Source: Staphylotrichum longicolle (lineage: Eukaryota; Ascomycota; Sordariomycetes; Sordariales; Chaetomiaceae). Taken from it: DNA of 64,000 bases. Made by a program: the position numbers and the translations under genes. The stretch is taken from the NCBI GenBank assembly GCA_019096155.1, contig JAHCVI010000004.1, positions 2,976,001 to 3,040,000 on the forward strand, written 5' to 3'. Shown here one piece after another: positions 11,601 to 23,068 of the stretch. The notes beneath the pieces are model-generated. The model searched no databases, was not told the DNA's origin, and was given only the letters and a program-made list of their open reading frames with translations. Every line of letters begins with the position of its first letter. Position 1 is the stretch's first letter.

Positions 11601-13282
11601 AATTGTCTCCCCGCCGGATGTGATGTGGCTTATCTGGTTCCACGCCGGGTCATACCGGGTGGACAGCCTGATGTTGCCGACCATGTCGATGGAGGCAAAG
11701 GGAAACTTCACAATGTGATAGCCGTACGCCGTGAAGACGCAAACGGTGTGGTTCTGAAGCAAGATGGTCGTAGCTTTGTCGATAGCAGTCACCATGACGA
11801 TGGGCGAAGAGAACAGGGATGCGGCGACTTTCCTTGGCGTTTGCTGGTATTCGAGGGATCTCGAATCGGCGTCCATCAAGGCTAGCTGGCCCATATTCTT
11901 GCCCCAGCAATAGAGCGAAGTTCCGGTATGGGCAACCGAGTGTATAGCGGAGGCCGCAATGCCGACAACGACCTCCTTCTTCAGGGGTCCAAAGACTTGG
12001 CGCGGCACCGTGCTGATGGGATCTTCGTCCTTCTTGGCCGGCTCGGGCAAAGCATAACCGAGTTGGCACTGGGCGTTGTTACCCCATGTCCACAGCGAGC
12101 CCGTGTCATCAATAGCCATGGAGTGGTTCTGGCCGAGTGCAATCTGGACAACCTTCTTGTCGGTAAACGGCCCCTGAACGGGCGTGTATGTGAAGCGCGT
12201 ATTCTCGTCTCCGAGACCGAGCCGCCCTCCGCGGCCGACACACAAGACATATAGGTTGGAGACAGGGTCTGCGGTCAGAACGGCGCTGTGCAACTTTGAC
12301 AAGACGACGTCCTGGATGAGCAGCGGCCTGTTCAGAACCAACGCGGGAATTTTCGCCAGGTCCTGCGAAGGCTGTCCATCTTCGCCAGCAGCCTCGAGAT
12401 ACTCTCTGTGAAAGCGGCGAAATAGGTGATCCGGGCGTTTGAGATAGACGCGCTCCGGGAACTGGCGGTCATCCTGGTCGCCAAAACCCAACGACAAGTT
12501 CTTATTGCTGCCAAATGCGTAGAGATCTTCACCGGCAGTATTGACGCCCTTGTTCTTTCTGCATCCATCTGTGTCAGACTTTGATCTTCACTGGCGCATC
12601 CGCAAGGGTATACAGAGAGCATCGAGACTCACAGGGCTTGGTCCAGGAACGCCTCGGCTTCATCACTGTCGGAGCCATCGTCAGGCTTGTCCTGCTCGAC
12701 CAGTTCCCTCAGACTGCGCTCTCCGATGGTCGAGTGGTAAAGATCAAATGGACTCTTGTTCTCATGGTCTTTCGTCTTGATGAGCTGCCCCACGCGATGC
12801 ACCGACGCGGTATGTCCAGTCAAATCTTTGCGCTCCTTCTCCAGCAAGAGCCTCGCGATGGATATGTTGCCCGTATAGAGCGCCCGATGGAGCGCGTTCC
12901 AGCCGCTCTCGGGATCTTGAGCGTAGATGTCGATCGCGGGGTGTTCGAGGAGGGCCTGCACAAAAGAGATGGCATTTTCGGCGGTCGATGATGCTGCGCG
13001 CAGCAGAACGGTGAGCCCGACGTGGTCGCGGCTATTGACTTCGCTTCGTCCGAGGCCGCCTTGGCCATTCCGCGCACTTCCAGAGCCTGTTCCCAAGCCT
13101 GGGATCTTGCGCGACTTGGTCGAGGCGCGCGGCGAGGTGCCGTAGCCCGGACTGGGGCCTGTGCCCGAGGCTAGGTTCGAGCCCCTTGGGCCGTTTTGTG
13201 CGCCATAGGCGGCGGGCGCGAGAAGGCGTCGAAATCGGTCGACATCGTCTTCCCAGTAGTATTTCCACAGCAGATGCGTCAT
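8433..13282 (-). CDS. Ankyrin-RCC1-BTB-BTB protein, inhibitor-of-Btk (IBtk)-like / Btb3-like
   Basis: Two exons (12633-13282 and 8433-12558) joined by a 74-nt intron with donor GTGAGT and acceptor GCAG encode 1,591 residues. The acceptor was chosen because it alone keeps the frame into KNKGVNTAGEDLYAFGSNK. Ankyrin repeats lie at about 85-150 (SGWNALHRALYTGNISIARL). RCC1 repeats are at about 228-450 (LWTWGNNAQCQLG, LYCWGKNMGQLAL). A first BTB is near 745-830 (IRIPVHGWLLAARSPVLRSAL) and a second near 885-1000 (VQVHSAFVCQRCPWFQGLFF). A long disordered tail ends in Gln/Glu-rich helix and Gly/Glu repeats. This order matches animal IBtk and fission-yeast Btb3, which are Cullin-3 substrate adaptors, so a ubiquitin-ligase adaptor role is inferred. 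The gene is head-to-head with the carrier at 14500. Confidence 0.88.
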
Positions 13283-14499
13283 GTGCCGGATGCTTATCGT
13301 GGGTCGGCCCTCTGATGCTTCAAGTGCACCTCGCTGTGGTCTCGATGGATCACGGCCTGTTTAAAGGTGCGGAGGAAGCTCGAGAGAGATGTTGCCCACG
13401 TCGCAGCTCGGGCTGGAACCCCAAGGTTTGTGCGCCAGGGACCAATGACGGCAGGTTTTGTGCGTGGCGATTTCGCGCAAGGATGCGGATTCCTCGGAAG
13501 AAGCTGGAATCGCGGTCGGGGCCGGTCGGACTTGTTCTCTAGTTCGGTTCGGCCTGAGATTTGGTTGTTCTTTGGGGCGTACGGACTCGAGATGTGCGCT
13601 GGGTATTTGCGACGTCCGGGACGAGAAGCTGTGCGAGAAGTGGTGAGGGGGAAAGAAGCTAGAATCGTAACTCTGGGAACAAGTTGCAACTATCGCGACA
13701 GCCCCGCGTTCCACTGCCCACTGCCCGCTGCCCACTTCGGCTCCCGCAGCGGGCTGCCCTGGCACGCGCGTCCTCGGTCAGCCAATCGGATCATGAGTTT
13801 TACACTCATGCTCCAGGCTCTTGCAGGCACGGGCTCTTCTCTCAGTGGGTTCCAGCCTTAGGACCCTCCCGAACTGCAAGATCCAGCCAGATCCGAGAGT
13901 GACAGCATCAGGCATTGGACACGCTGGTATTGAATATGGTGGTATGCATGCTGGCAGCTCGACGTTGAAGCCTCAGATCAAAATGATCAACCTAGCTGTT
14001 TGACATCGGTACCCTCTAGGCTGTAGTCGAGAATAGTTGCAATTAGCGTTGCTTGTCAGTTTGTTATGGCTCTCTCCATTCACATAAAGATCTCGAGTTC
14101 TTTTCTCTTGTGACAGCTCAGTTATCTTCTGGCGAAGTAAGGTATTCATTATCATTACCTGACAGCCTGAGTGCCCCCCATCCCCTTTATCACCCAAAAG
14201 CTGGGTTAGGGTTGCTTGTGAGGGTGCCGGTTCCTGGGTCGAGTGATCGGAGCCAGGGGTTTGGGCCCTCCGATGTCGTCTCCCCACGGGCAAATCTGCG
14301 CAGATGTGGGGGCGGGAGAGTGACAGCCCGCTTGTTGCATCCCCAGCCCGCCAAAACTCCCACTCCGGATTGCTGAATCGGGTTCACGACGCTTCCCTTC
14401 CGCAACTTTTTTTGATACCCTCTTTCCCTGTCTCTTCGTTTTGTTTACCCCCTTTCTTTTTGCTCAGTTCCCGCAGCACACCACTCCAGGATCTTCAAA
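13283..14499. promoter_or_regulatory. Shared divergent promoter region
   Basis: A 1.2-kb spacer between two genes read outward (minus-strand ATG at 13282, plus-strand ATG at 14500). A CCAAT pentamer is present at 13782-13786. The last ~120 bases before 14500 are pyrimidine-rich, as in fungal plus-strand leaders. No additional gene is supported. Confidence 0.5.
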
Positions 14500-15786
14500 A
14501 TGTCGGCAGAAAAGGCCCCGCTGCCGTTTGGCTACACCTTCATGGCCGGTGAGCGCAATTCCGAGCAACCCCGAACCCACCCGCGAGAGGCCCAGGAGAG
14601 CTAACCATGGCCGCGAACAGGCGCCGTCGCCGGTGTTTCGGAAGCAAGTTGAACAATGGCCCCCATATTGGTCAATTGACTTGCTAACACTCGGCCATGT
14701 TTAGATTCTGGTCATGTAAGTCGCCTTCGCACGTGGTCGCGTGCCCCGTATGCTAACCCAATCGCTCGCTAGGTACCCCCTTGACGTTGTCAAGACACGA
14801 GTGTAAAGCCGCCGCAGCCCCCGCCGATGCGCCTCGACTAACGACCGAACAGACAGCTCCAGACTGGCACGGGCGGTGCCGACCACTACAATGGCATGCT
14901 TGACTGCTTCCGCAAGATCATTCGCAATGAGGGGTATGCGACTCTGAAGGTTTTTGGCGCCAGGACAGGGCCGAAGTTGACGTTGTGACAGCTTCTCGAG
15001 GCTCTACCGCGGCATCTCCGCCCCCATCCTCATGGAGGCGCCGAAGCGCGCGACCAAGTTCGCCGCCAACGACAAGTGGGGCAAGTTCTACCGGGACCTG
15101 TTCGGCCAGCAGACCATGAACCAGTCCCTCTCGGTTCTGACGGGCGCGTCGGCTGGTGCGACCGAGTCCTTCGTCGTGGTGCCGTTCGAGCTGGTCAAGA
15201 TCCGCCTGCAGGACAAGGCGTCGGCCGGCAAGTACAACGGCATGATCGACGTGGTCATGAAGACGGTGCGCAACGAGGGTATTCTGGCCATGTACAACGG
15301 CCTCGAGTCGACGCTGTGGCGCCACATTCTCTGGAACTCGGGCTACTTTGGCTGCATCTTCCAAGTTCGCCAGTTGATCCCCAAGGCCGACACCAAGTCC
15401 GGCCAAACCGTCAACGACATCATCGCTGGTACCATCGGTGGCACTGTCGGCACCATTCTCAATACTCGTACGTACAAGGCTGTTTTTTTGGGAGTTTTCA
15501 TGCCACCGATCCATCTCGGTTTTGAATATGGTGACTAACTTGCCCAATAGCTTTCGATGTCATCAAGAGCCGTATCCAAAACACCGTCAGGGTCCCCGGC
15601 CAAACCCCCAAGTACAACTGGGCATGGCCCGGTGTCGCCACCATCGCCAAGGAGGAGGGTTTCGGTGCTCTCTACAAGGGTTTCATTCCCAAGGTCCTCC
15701 GTCTGGGACCCGGTGGCGGTATCCTGCTCGTCGTCTACACTGGAGTGATGGACTTCTTCCGCCAGATGCGGGAGGCCAAGATGTAG
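14500..15786 (+). CDS. odc1: Mitochondrial 2-oxodicarboxylate carrier (Odc1/Odc2-like)
   Basis: Inner-membrane carrier expected to exchange 2-oxoadipate/2-oxoglutarate. Seven exons give 301 residues: 14500-14548, 14621-14643, 14705-14715, 14773-14802, 14853-14933, 14992-15467 and 15551-15786. The three carrier signatures are visible: YPLDVVKTR after AGVSEILVM; PFELVKIRLQ in repeat 2, with LYRGISAPILMEAPKRATKF before it; and PFDVIKSRIQ in repeat 3, followed by LYKGFIPKVLRLGPGGGILL. Length and order are normal for the SLC25 family. The APKRA and R.GPGGGI signatures point to the oxodicarboxylate subgroup. The 5' end is unusually fragmented. Intron 2 starts with GCAAGT rather than GT, and exon 3 is only 11 nt, yet this is the only splicing I found that gives a continuous first repeat. 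The symbol follows the yeast name; exact substrate preference is inferred. Confidence 0.9.
14644..14704 (+). other. GC-AG intron in the carrier gene
   Basis: Sequence after GTTTCGGAA begins GCAAGTTGAAC and ends GCCATGTTTAG. The alternative GT inside GCAAGTT would shift the frame and destroy the conserved EILVMYPLDVVK stretch. GCAAGT is the strong consensus for GC donors. Confidence 0.85.
14705..14715 (+). other. 11-nt micro-exon of the carrier gene
   Basis: ATTCTGGTCAT, flanked by TTTAG and GTAAGT, supplies Ile-Leu-Val and two bases of Met in the first carrier repeat. It starts in phase 0 and ends in phase 2; the next exon supplies the G of ATG. Confidence 0.85.
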
Positions 15787-16824
15787 AGGAGAAAAACTCA
15801 GCTAGAAGGGGCGGTCCGGTTGCAAAATCTACGGGTGATGGATTTGAGCTGTATATACGGGAAGTTGAGGCACGCTGGCCGGTAGAGAATCTTGGTTAAA
15901 ATAGACGTATGGCGGGTGGTTCGTTAGTTAGGGAGGTTCGCTGAGAACATTTGCAGTCAGATTAAAATGAAATATTGTAAAGTTCAGGCCGTATGATCAG
16001 TTTCTACTGTCGTCTGACTTGTAGTGGGCTTGACACTACAGATAAAAAGTGACCGTTTCTGGCACGGCCACTTAGCAGAGTGTCGTTGACCGCGCTCCTT
16101 GCTTCTCTCCATTCCATGAAGGAGAGCCAACAACAGGGGAACCGCCAATGTTTGTTTCCATGATTCGGCTCAGGGGTAACATGTCATTAACCCTAACCCA
16201 TGGTTCGAAGAACGCAGCCCTCTGCATCACTTGTACCTGCCTCACGGCACATAAGGTCCCCAAGAAGATCCTTCCAGTTTGGTCTTTTGTTATTCGTCTT
16301 ATACCGAGCTCGCCTGCTTGTCGCGGGCAGTCTTTTCAATTTCAGGCTCCGGGAAAGGCCTGGCGAGAAGGCTCGACCTCGCTTGCCTCGTGCCCTTTCC
16401 ACCAGTGAGACGGACTTGCGTTTTCGTGGTTCCATTTCCTCCTGTTTCTTCAAAAGGACGTTACCACCAGCAGTAAGGGGTTTGAAATAGAAGCAGCGTG
16501 GCCCAACTTGAGATCGAGGGTCTGGTAGCTTCCTCCGAGCAATGGGCTACCTTCCATTTGGCGATGACTGTTCCTATCCCACTCGGTCCCCTCCTACTAT
16601 TTTCCGTGCCGTCATCTCCTTCAGACTTTGCGTTATACTCCGGCATACCTTCTCGCTATACACGCCTGCGAAAATCAGCCGTGCGATATATCGCTGTTAG
16701 CAATTGTGGTCCTGCTTTGCAGCCCCAACGACACAGACGTCCAGAGCTCGCACGAAGCTACAAGTGCCATACCCAGTGACCACCCTTGTCCTTGCACGCA
16801 AAGCTCAGCGGACACGCAGTAACC
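15787..16824. other. Intergenic spacer
   Basis: Carrier 3' flank followed by the upstream region of the Gln/His-rich gene. The short frames at 16072-16490 lack family motifs and start context. No repeat or RNA gene seen. Confidence 0.5.
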
Positions 16825-17844
16825 ATGTCTGCAAACACGCCGTCCGAGCAGCCGCATACCCAGCTGGTAAGTAGCAGTGCCGGCCCGGCACAAGACGCAG
16901 GCGAACAAGCCGAGAGCCCGGAGGAGTATGACGATGAGGACGAAGACGAGGAGGCGGACGAAGAGTACGAGGTCCTGTCACGGCTCATTACCGACATCGA
17001 GAACCACATCAAAAACCTGCCGCCACCCAACCGGGGCATCCAGGAGCTCCAGGATTACTACCTCAAGAACCCAGACGGCTCCATCCCCCCTTTCGAAGAG
17101 CAGATTGCCCGCCTGATCGAGGCCCACCAGGCGCGCGAGGAGATCTCGACAAGCCTCCTCACGCGCGTCGCCGCACGGCTGGGCTACGACCGCGAGCTGC
17201 TCGAGGTGTTCAACGAGTCGTCGCGGACCATGGACGCCCACTTCGACGCGATCCGCAAGGAGAACCTGCGCGTGCGCATGCTGGTCCAGGAACGCTCGTC
17301 CATGTTCATGGCGGCGCAGCGACAGCACGCGCTGCGGATGATGGAGGTGCAGCGCCGCCGAAACGAGGTCCACGAGGCCACGCAGGAGCAGCACGCCCAG
17401 CAGATCCGCGAGATCCAGGCGGCCCTCCACGCCCAGCAGGCCCAACAAGCCCACCTCACACAGCAGGCCGCGCACGCCCTCGAGACCATCCAGGCCGAGC
17501 AGGCGCAGCACGCGCAGCAGGTGAAACAAGCCCAGCAGGCCCTCCAGGAGCTGCAGGCCGAGCAGATCCACCAGGCCCTGCACGCCCGGCACGCCCAGCG
17601 GCAGATCCAGCAGCAGATGGTCCAGCACCAGCAGCAGCCACAGTACCTCGTCCAGCCGCTGCAGGCGCTGCACCTCCATCAACCGCCGCAACCCCATCTC
17701 TCGCCTGGACACCAACTCCCGCTGCAATCCCCTCTGCCGCCCGGACAGCAGCTCCCGCCGCACCCCGCTTACCATCACTCTCCCGCCCCCGCCCCTCCGT
17801 ATCACACTCGAGGCCCGAGCTTTGACAAAAACCAAGGCCTCTAG
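16825..17844 (+). CDS. Gln/His/Ala-rich coiled-coil protein, unrecognised
   Basis: A single-exon gene of 339 residues. The ATG at 16825 (context AACC ATG T) was preferred over upstream non-ATG frames. An acidic block of Asp/Glu lies at about 40-55. A predicted-folded segment at about 60-155 (LSRLITDIENHIKNLPPPNR, LKNPDGSIPPFEEQIARLI) follows. Next comes a long helical coiled coil at about 155-275, dominated by Gln, Ala, His and Glu (QQAQQAHLTQQAAHALE-type). The tail is Pro/Gln/His-rich. Codon use and the clean frame over 1 kb support a real gene, but I recognise no family. Possible roles such as a scaffold or a condensate-forming polyQ-like protein would be guesses. No signal peptide or membrane segment is visible. 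Confidence 0.65.
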   Translation: MSANTPSEQPHTQLVSSSAGPAQDAGEQAESPEEYDDEDEDEEADEEYEVLSRLITDIENHIKNLPPPNRGIQELQDYYLKNPDGSIPPFEEQIARLIEAHQAREEISTSLLTRVAARLGYDRELLEVFNESSRTMDAHFDAIRKENLRVRMLVQERSSMFMAAQRQHALRMMEVQRRRNEVHEATQEQHAQQIREIQAALHAQQAQQAHLTQQAAHALETIQAEQAQHAQQVKQAQQALQELQAEQIHQALHARHAQRQIQQQMVQHQQQPQYLVQPLQALHLHQPPQPHLSPGHQLPLQSPLPPGQQLPPHPAYHHSPAPAPPYHTRGPSFDKNQGL

Positions 17845-19192
17845 GACCCTGTCCTGCCAACAACAACCACATCCGGGACGACATGCCGCACCGCGCCGCA
17901 CCCAGCGGGAGACGAAGACGGGAAGAAGAGATGCTTCGTGAGAGATGAAGAACGGGCGCACTCTTCACGGCCCTTGCCACCGTGTTGGTGTTGATAAGGA
18001 CCTTCGATCGTCTTGGACAGGGCGCTGGTGTTGTGTGGATCGACCCAGTTTGGGAGCAGTGGCGGAATGGGGGTTTGACTACTCGGTTTTCTCTTGAGGG
18101 TGGAAGGGGTTGTGAGTGGAGGTTTGTTTATGAGGGGTGTGTTAGTGGTTGTATGTTGCGGGACGTTCGTATAGCTATGACACGGGGGACTCAAAAGGCA
18201 GGTACGGTAGTTTTGAGTAGTGCTAGTTAGGATGGTGCTGAGGCGTGGTACTTAGGGAGAGTTCAAGTCGTAGTCATTGCGAATCGCCTGTTGCCGTTTC
18301 GAGTTTCACTCGAGCCTTGACTTGCCGAGGAGTTTGACATAACGCAATAACGCTGAGATGTGATGTTGGCTGCATGAGCGCCGCTGGACAAGGGGTGTTG
18401 ACTGTTTGTTTTGAACTCTTTCTTGTTTCCTCGCCCTGTCGCTCGACTAAACTCGACCCAAAAGGTTGGTTCCTGATCAAGTACCTGGATGGCCCGGGGT
18501 TTGGCAAGGTTCTTCCAGGTTTGCTCTCAGCTCCAAGTGATCAACAAAAAAGAAAACGCCGTCAAAGGCGCCCATCACAATGGTCGCCGCTTAGGTGTTG
18601 TCGGTTTTGTGCGCCTTGTGTGGCTGCGCAAGCTCGTACGCAATCAGAGGCGAGGCCGCGAGGCGTTTGGTCGCCAAGAAACCACCTTCCACGCTGAGAA
18701 CATGGATGATGTGCAGGGCATCTGACAGGGGTCTGAAGCTAGCAGGAGGTGCGGGGCGAATCGGCATGGAAGCTGCCTGCCCGCCCGAGCCCCCCGTCAT
18801 AGAACGGCTCAGACGGGCCACCAACCACGCGGCACTGCCCAGTGCCCACTGAGTGTCCCACCTTCCATCCTGCCATCCACGAACCACATCTTCGTCATAC
18901 TCGGCTTCTTTTGAAAGACACTTTTGAACGCTTACGCAACCTTGGACCTGCGATAGTGAAAACTTGAAGATTCGCCGTTCTCACTTCCCACGACGGCAAG
19001 CGCATCGTTCTTTGAACCGTCGCCTGGATCCCGGAAGTCGAGTGCCGTGAGGGGCAACCAGAGAAGACGCGCGAGAACCAGAGCTGTTGGACGCTGCGAG
19101 AGCAACACTCGACTCGGGATTTTCGAGACAACGAGCTCAGAGCATACTTCTGCAACCACCGCTCGACAACCAGCAACCGCCCAACCGCCACC
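17845..19192. other. Intergenic spacer
   Basis: 3' flank of the Gln/His-rich gene, then the hse1 promoter. The last ~250 bases before 19193 are rich in AACC/ACCA and look like a leader. I see no gene in between. Confidence 0.5.
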
Positions 19193-20887
19193 ATGTTTCG
19201 AGCGGCCGCGGCCGGGCCCTACGATGAGGTCATCAGTAAGTCTGCCCCAAGAGATATCGCGCAGGGTAAGACGCCCCGTTGACATGGAACCCTCCCCGCA
19301 GACAAGGCGACCGACGAGAACCTCACGTCGGAGGACTGGGGCGTCATCATGGAGATCTGCGACCGAGTCGCCGGCGACCAGAATGGGCCCAAGGAGTCGG
19401 TGCAGAGTCTAATCAAGCGCCTGGCGCATCGCAACGCCAACGTCCAGCTGTACACTCTCGAGGTGAGCCAAGTCCACCACTCAAACGACGGAGACTAGAC
19501 TCACACTCTTCCAGGTTGCCAACGCCCTGTCGCAGAACTGCGGCAAGAACATGCACCGCGAACTGTCGAGCCGCGCATTCACCGACGCCCTCCTCAAGCT
19601 CGCCAACGACCGCAATACCCACACCCAGGTCAAGGCCAAGATCCTCGAGCGCATGAAGGACTGGTCAGACATGTTCAAGTCGGATGCGGACCTCGGCATC
19701 ATGTACGACGCCTACTACCGTCTCAAGCAGACCAACCCGACCCTCCAGCCACCCAGCGCCCCGCAAAAGAACAGCCTTACCGACCTGGACCGCCAGAAGG
19801 AGGAGGAGGAGTTGCAGATGGCCCTGAAGTTGAGCCTGCAGGAGGAGGAGCGGAAGAAGAAGCCGGCGCAGCCTGCAGCAGGGCCGTCAGGGGCTGGTGG
19901 GCCGGCGGGTGCGGCCCTCGCCGCCCAGCAGCAGGCGGCCCCCATCCAGCCCGTCTCGTCGGGTACCACTGCCGCGACCGTATCCCGCGTGAGGGCCTTG
20001 TACGACTTTGTTCCCTCAGAGCCGGGCGAGCTGGAGTTCAAGAAGGGCGACGTCATTGCCGTCCTCGAGAGCGTCTACAAGGACTGGTGGCGCGGGTCGC
20101 TCAAGGGGAAGACGGGCATCTTCCCACTGAACTACGTCGAGAAGTTGACCGACCCGACCCCGGACGAGCTGCAGCGCGAGGCCCAGATGGAGGCTGAGGT
20201 GTTTGCCGAGATCAAGAATGTCGAGAAGCTGTTAACCCTGCTCAGCGCGAGCAACACTGCGCCGAGGGAGGAGGATAACGAGGAGATTTCGGTATGCCGC
20301 GCTTGCACTGGTTTCTCACTGGAGTATTTCAGGCGCTAACTTTCAAACAGAAACTCTACCACCAGACGTTGGCGATCCGACCGAAACTCATTAAACTGAT
20401 CGAGAAGTACTCGCAGAAGAAGGGTACGAGCGCGTGCTAAAGCCGATAATCTGGGACTGATGCTGACACTGCACAGATGACTTCACCCAGCTTAATGAGA
20501 AGTTTATCAAGGCCAGGAGAGACTATGAGGCTCTGCTAGAGTCGTCCATGTCACACCCGCCAGGGCCAACCTACCACCAATATGCCATGCGCCCCCAGAT
20601 CCCCCAAGGCTACCCGCCCCCAGGACAGGGCTACGGCGCGCCCCCTCCTCAACAGCAGGATCCCCAGCGATTTTACACTCCGGCGCCTGCTCAAGGTACG
20701 CCGCCTTCGGCTGAGCTGGGAAACTAGGTGGAGAGCTGAGCAGAGCTGATGTGTAAATATTGATAGAAGCAACCCAATATCCACCATCATCCCCTCCCCC
20801 GAATAACTTTCAACGGCCCGGCCCGGGCGCCGCTCCTGCTCCGTTCTACGTAGTGGGTGCTGAGGTGCCTCCCCAGCAGAACCAGCC

Positions 20888-20923
<36 letters not shown>

Positions 20924-21725
20924 CCCGCAACCACAGTACGCCCAGCACCCGCCGGAACAGCGGCGGCCATCCGGCGGCAAGCAGACGGCGCCCCTGCAGA
21001 CGTCCGCATCACCACCTCCTGCCAACCAATACACCCCCTACCAAGCTCCACAGACTTCCGCGCGTCCCCAGAGCACCTACGGCAGCGGACCTCAAGAACT
21101 CTCAACCTCCGTCTACGACTCCCCCGTCGCGCCCCAAAACGCCAACCCTGCCGGCCCCTACTCCTCCGCCTATGCCACCCCCGAGGAAGACCCCTACACC
21201 GCCGCCGCAAACAACACCAATCCCCCATCCGTCCCTCCCCCTTCCATCCCCGCCCCATCCGCCCCATCCCCCGACCAACGGCACCCCTCTTACAACCACG
21301 GTCCCGCACCATCGGGTCCAAGCCACGGCCAATACGCCGCCTACCACGCCCCGTCCCAACAACAACAGCAGCAACAGCAACAGGGCCCGCAGATGAACCA
21401 CCCCTACGGTGCCGGTCCCGGCCCCAGCAGCCCGCAACTACAGCAACATCCCGCCCAGCACCAGCAACAGCAACAACATCCGCAAAACCGCCCGCCAATT
21501 CCCATGTCCCCGCCGCCCCTGCAGCCGTCTGGCCCGGCATATGACGCGCGTCAGACGCTGCCGAGCCGCACGGCCGGTGGCGGGGGTGGACCGCCGCAGT
21601 ACAAGGCGTATGTGCCGCCTGGATCACCGTCGGCACCACCACCTGGGAATCCAGGGATGGGGGAGGGCGCAGGCGGACCGAGCGCCCCGGGGGCGGAGGG
21701 TTTTTATCGGACTGCTGCTTATTGA
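19193..21725 (+). CDS. hse1: Hse1, ESCRT-0 subunit (STAM homologue)
   Basis: Partner of Vps27 at endosomes that binds ubiquitinated cargo for multivesicular-body sorting. Six exons (19193-19235, 19302-19462, 19515-20291, 20351-20423, 20477-20695, 20767-21725) give 743 residues. The VHS domain is at about 1-145 (NLTSEDWGVIMEICDRV, NVQLYTLEVANALSQNCG). A ubiquitin-interacting motif is at about 163-180 (EEELQMALKLSLQEEE). The SH3 domain is at about 225-279 (RALYDFVPSEPGELEFKKGDVIAV, DWWRGSL, GIFPLNYVE). A GAT-like helical region follows to about 400. The last ~330 residues are a Pro/Gln/Tyr-rich disordered tail with a polyQ tract. Domain order and length are as expected for fungal Hse1. The stop TGA follows RTAAY. 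Confidence 0.95.
20892..20921 (+). repeat. (CAG)10 tract encoding polyglutamine in Hse1
   Basis: About ten consecutive CAG triplets in exon 6. Further CAG/CAA stretches occur near 21355-21385 and 21440-21480. Confidence 0.9.
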
Positions 21726-23068
21726 GATCTGACGGGGACGAGGACGAAAGACGAGGGCAGGGGTGTGGTGTCGTCTGTATAGCGCGCTTTTTCTGTCTGG
21801 TGCGCAAAGCCGATGGCTGGTGGTCGCCGGGTTCTGTCACAGGGTCGGCTTGGGGTGGGTGAGTGGAGGGGAAGAGTGAGACTGCGGGCGTGGGGGGTAT
21901 CGTATATGAAGGGGAGGTAGTTGGATGGTTGTCAATGAAGGGGAGGTACTTGGGGGGTTTTCAATGAGAGGGAGGGTGTGGATAATGTTGGAGGTGAGAG
22001 ATCGGAATCAGTGCTCAATCAGAGGAATTGATGGTGCACATGACCAACCGGTCGGGTGGTGTATGGGTACTGAGTTGGGGTTTGTTGTTGCCGTGTGTGC
22101 TGTCTATTTGTTGTTGTTCTTGAGGGGAGGGAGTTCTGTTGGCTATCGCTTCGTCTCCCCGTCTACTTTTACTTTCATTCCCCCCTATTGTTGTTGAATG
22201 CGAGGGTAGTAATCACTTGAGGATAAACGGCGGGAGGTTGTCTGATTTTTTCTGGTTTTGGTTTCTCTGTTTGGTTATGACATGACATGACATGACAAGA
22301 CTTTTTAAGCGTTGCTTCTTGTTCTTCTTCGTTTTGAGAGAGTCTCAAGATCACGTCGTTGTCTGGGAAGTGTGCTGTCTTGAGCTGATGCCCTGCTTCT
22401 TGGAGAGGATAGCATGTCACATTGTTTGTTTCTGTGAGGTAGTCAATCGCCCTGTGTTCATGTACTGTTCTATACAGTAACTTTGCTGGTGTCTTTTGAG
22501 GCAGGCCGTTCTGTATGTATGCCTTGTTTCATCTGAAAATCCACACTCCCAAATGTTTGCTTGTTTTTGTGAAGGCTCAAGAATACATAAATCTCGTCCT
22601 GCCAACTCTCGCTCAGGCGCAACGATCCGTCTCTCACTACAAAGCAGACAGAGGAGAACATGTACTGGAAGGATGATTTATATTACTAAGTATCCAGCCC
22701 ACGGAGCCCACCGCCGAATATGCAACCGTCGCGACGACGCCGACCTCCTCACTGCAGATGGCATGTCACAACCCTGCCGCATGCTTCAGGCATCTGGACA
22801 CAAACGCTGAACCCATCCGTTACACGACCCTCGTGCAACTTAGACTGATGCAAAAAGGATGCGCTCATAACATACAATATAGCGGATGGCACATGCGCAC
22901 GCGCGTCGGCGTGAACAACGGGTCGGTCACGGTTTATCCGTCCACATACCGAGGGCGCGGTTGGCCCGTCCGTCGGGCGGGCAGCGGACCAGCTTCCTCC
23001 GTTCCGGCAAACATCTCGGGCAAACATCTGGTGACAATTCACCATCCCCTCTGTCCGACACGGAAATC
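21726..23068. other. Convergent intergenic region (3' ends of hse1 and the C2H2 factor)
   Basis: Both flanking genes end here. The region is G/T-rich on the plus strand near hse1, consistent with a 3' UTR, and holds a small (ATGAC)4 repeat. No ORF with protein character was found. Confidence 0.5.
22277..22296. repeat. (ATGAC)4 microsatellite
   Basis: Four perfect ATGAC units in the 3' flank of hse1. Confidence 0.9.

Noticed and set aside
16978..17961. 327-codon minus-strand Leu-rich frame
   Set aside because: Mirror of the Gln/His coiled-coil gene (CAG read as CTG); Leu richness is a by-product.
17845..19192. Possible small gene between the coiled-coil gene and hse1
   Set aside because: Only short frames without motifs; best read as 3' and 5' flanks.
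20551..21840. 429-codon minus-strand frame
   Set aside because: Antisense to the Pro/Gln tail of hse1; composition follows from the repeats.
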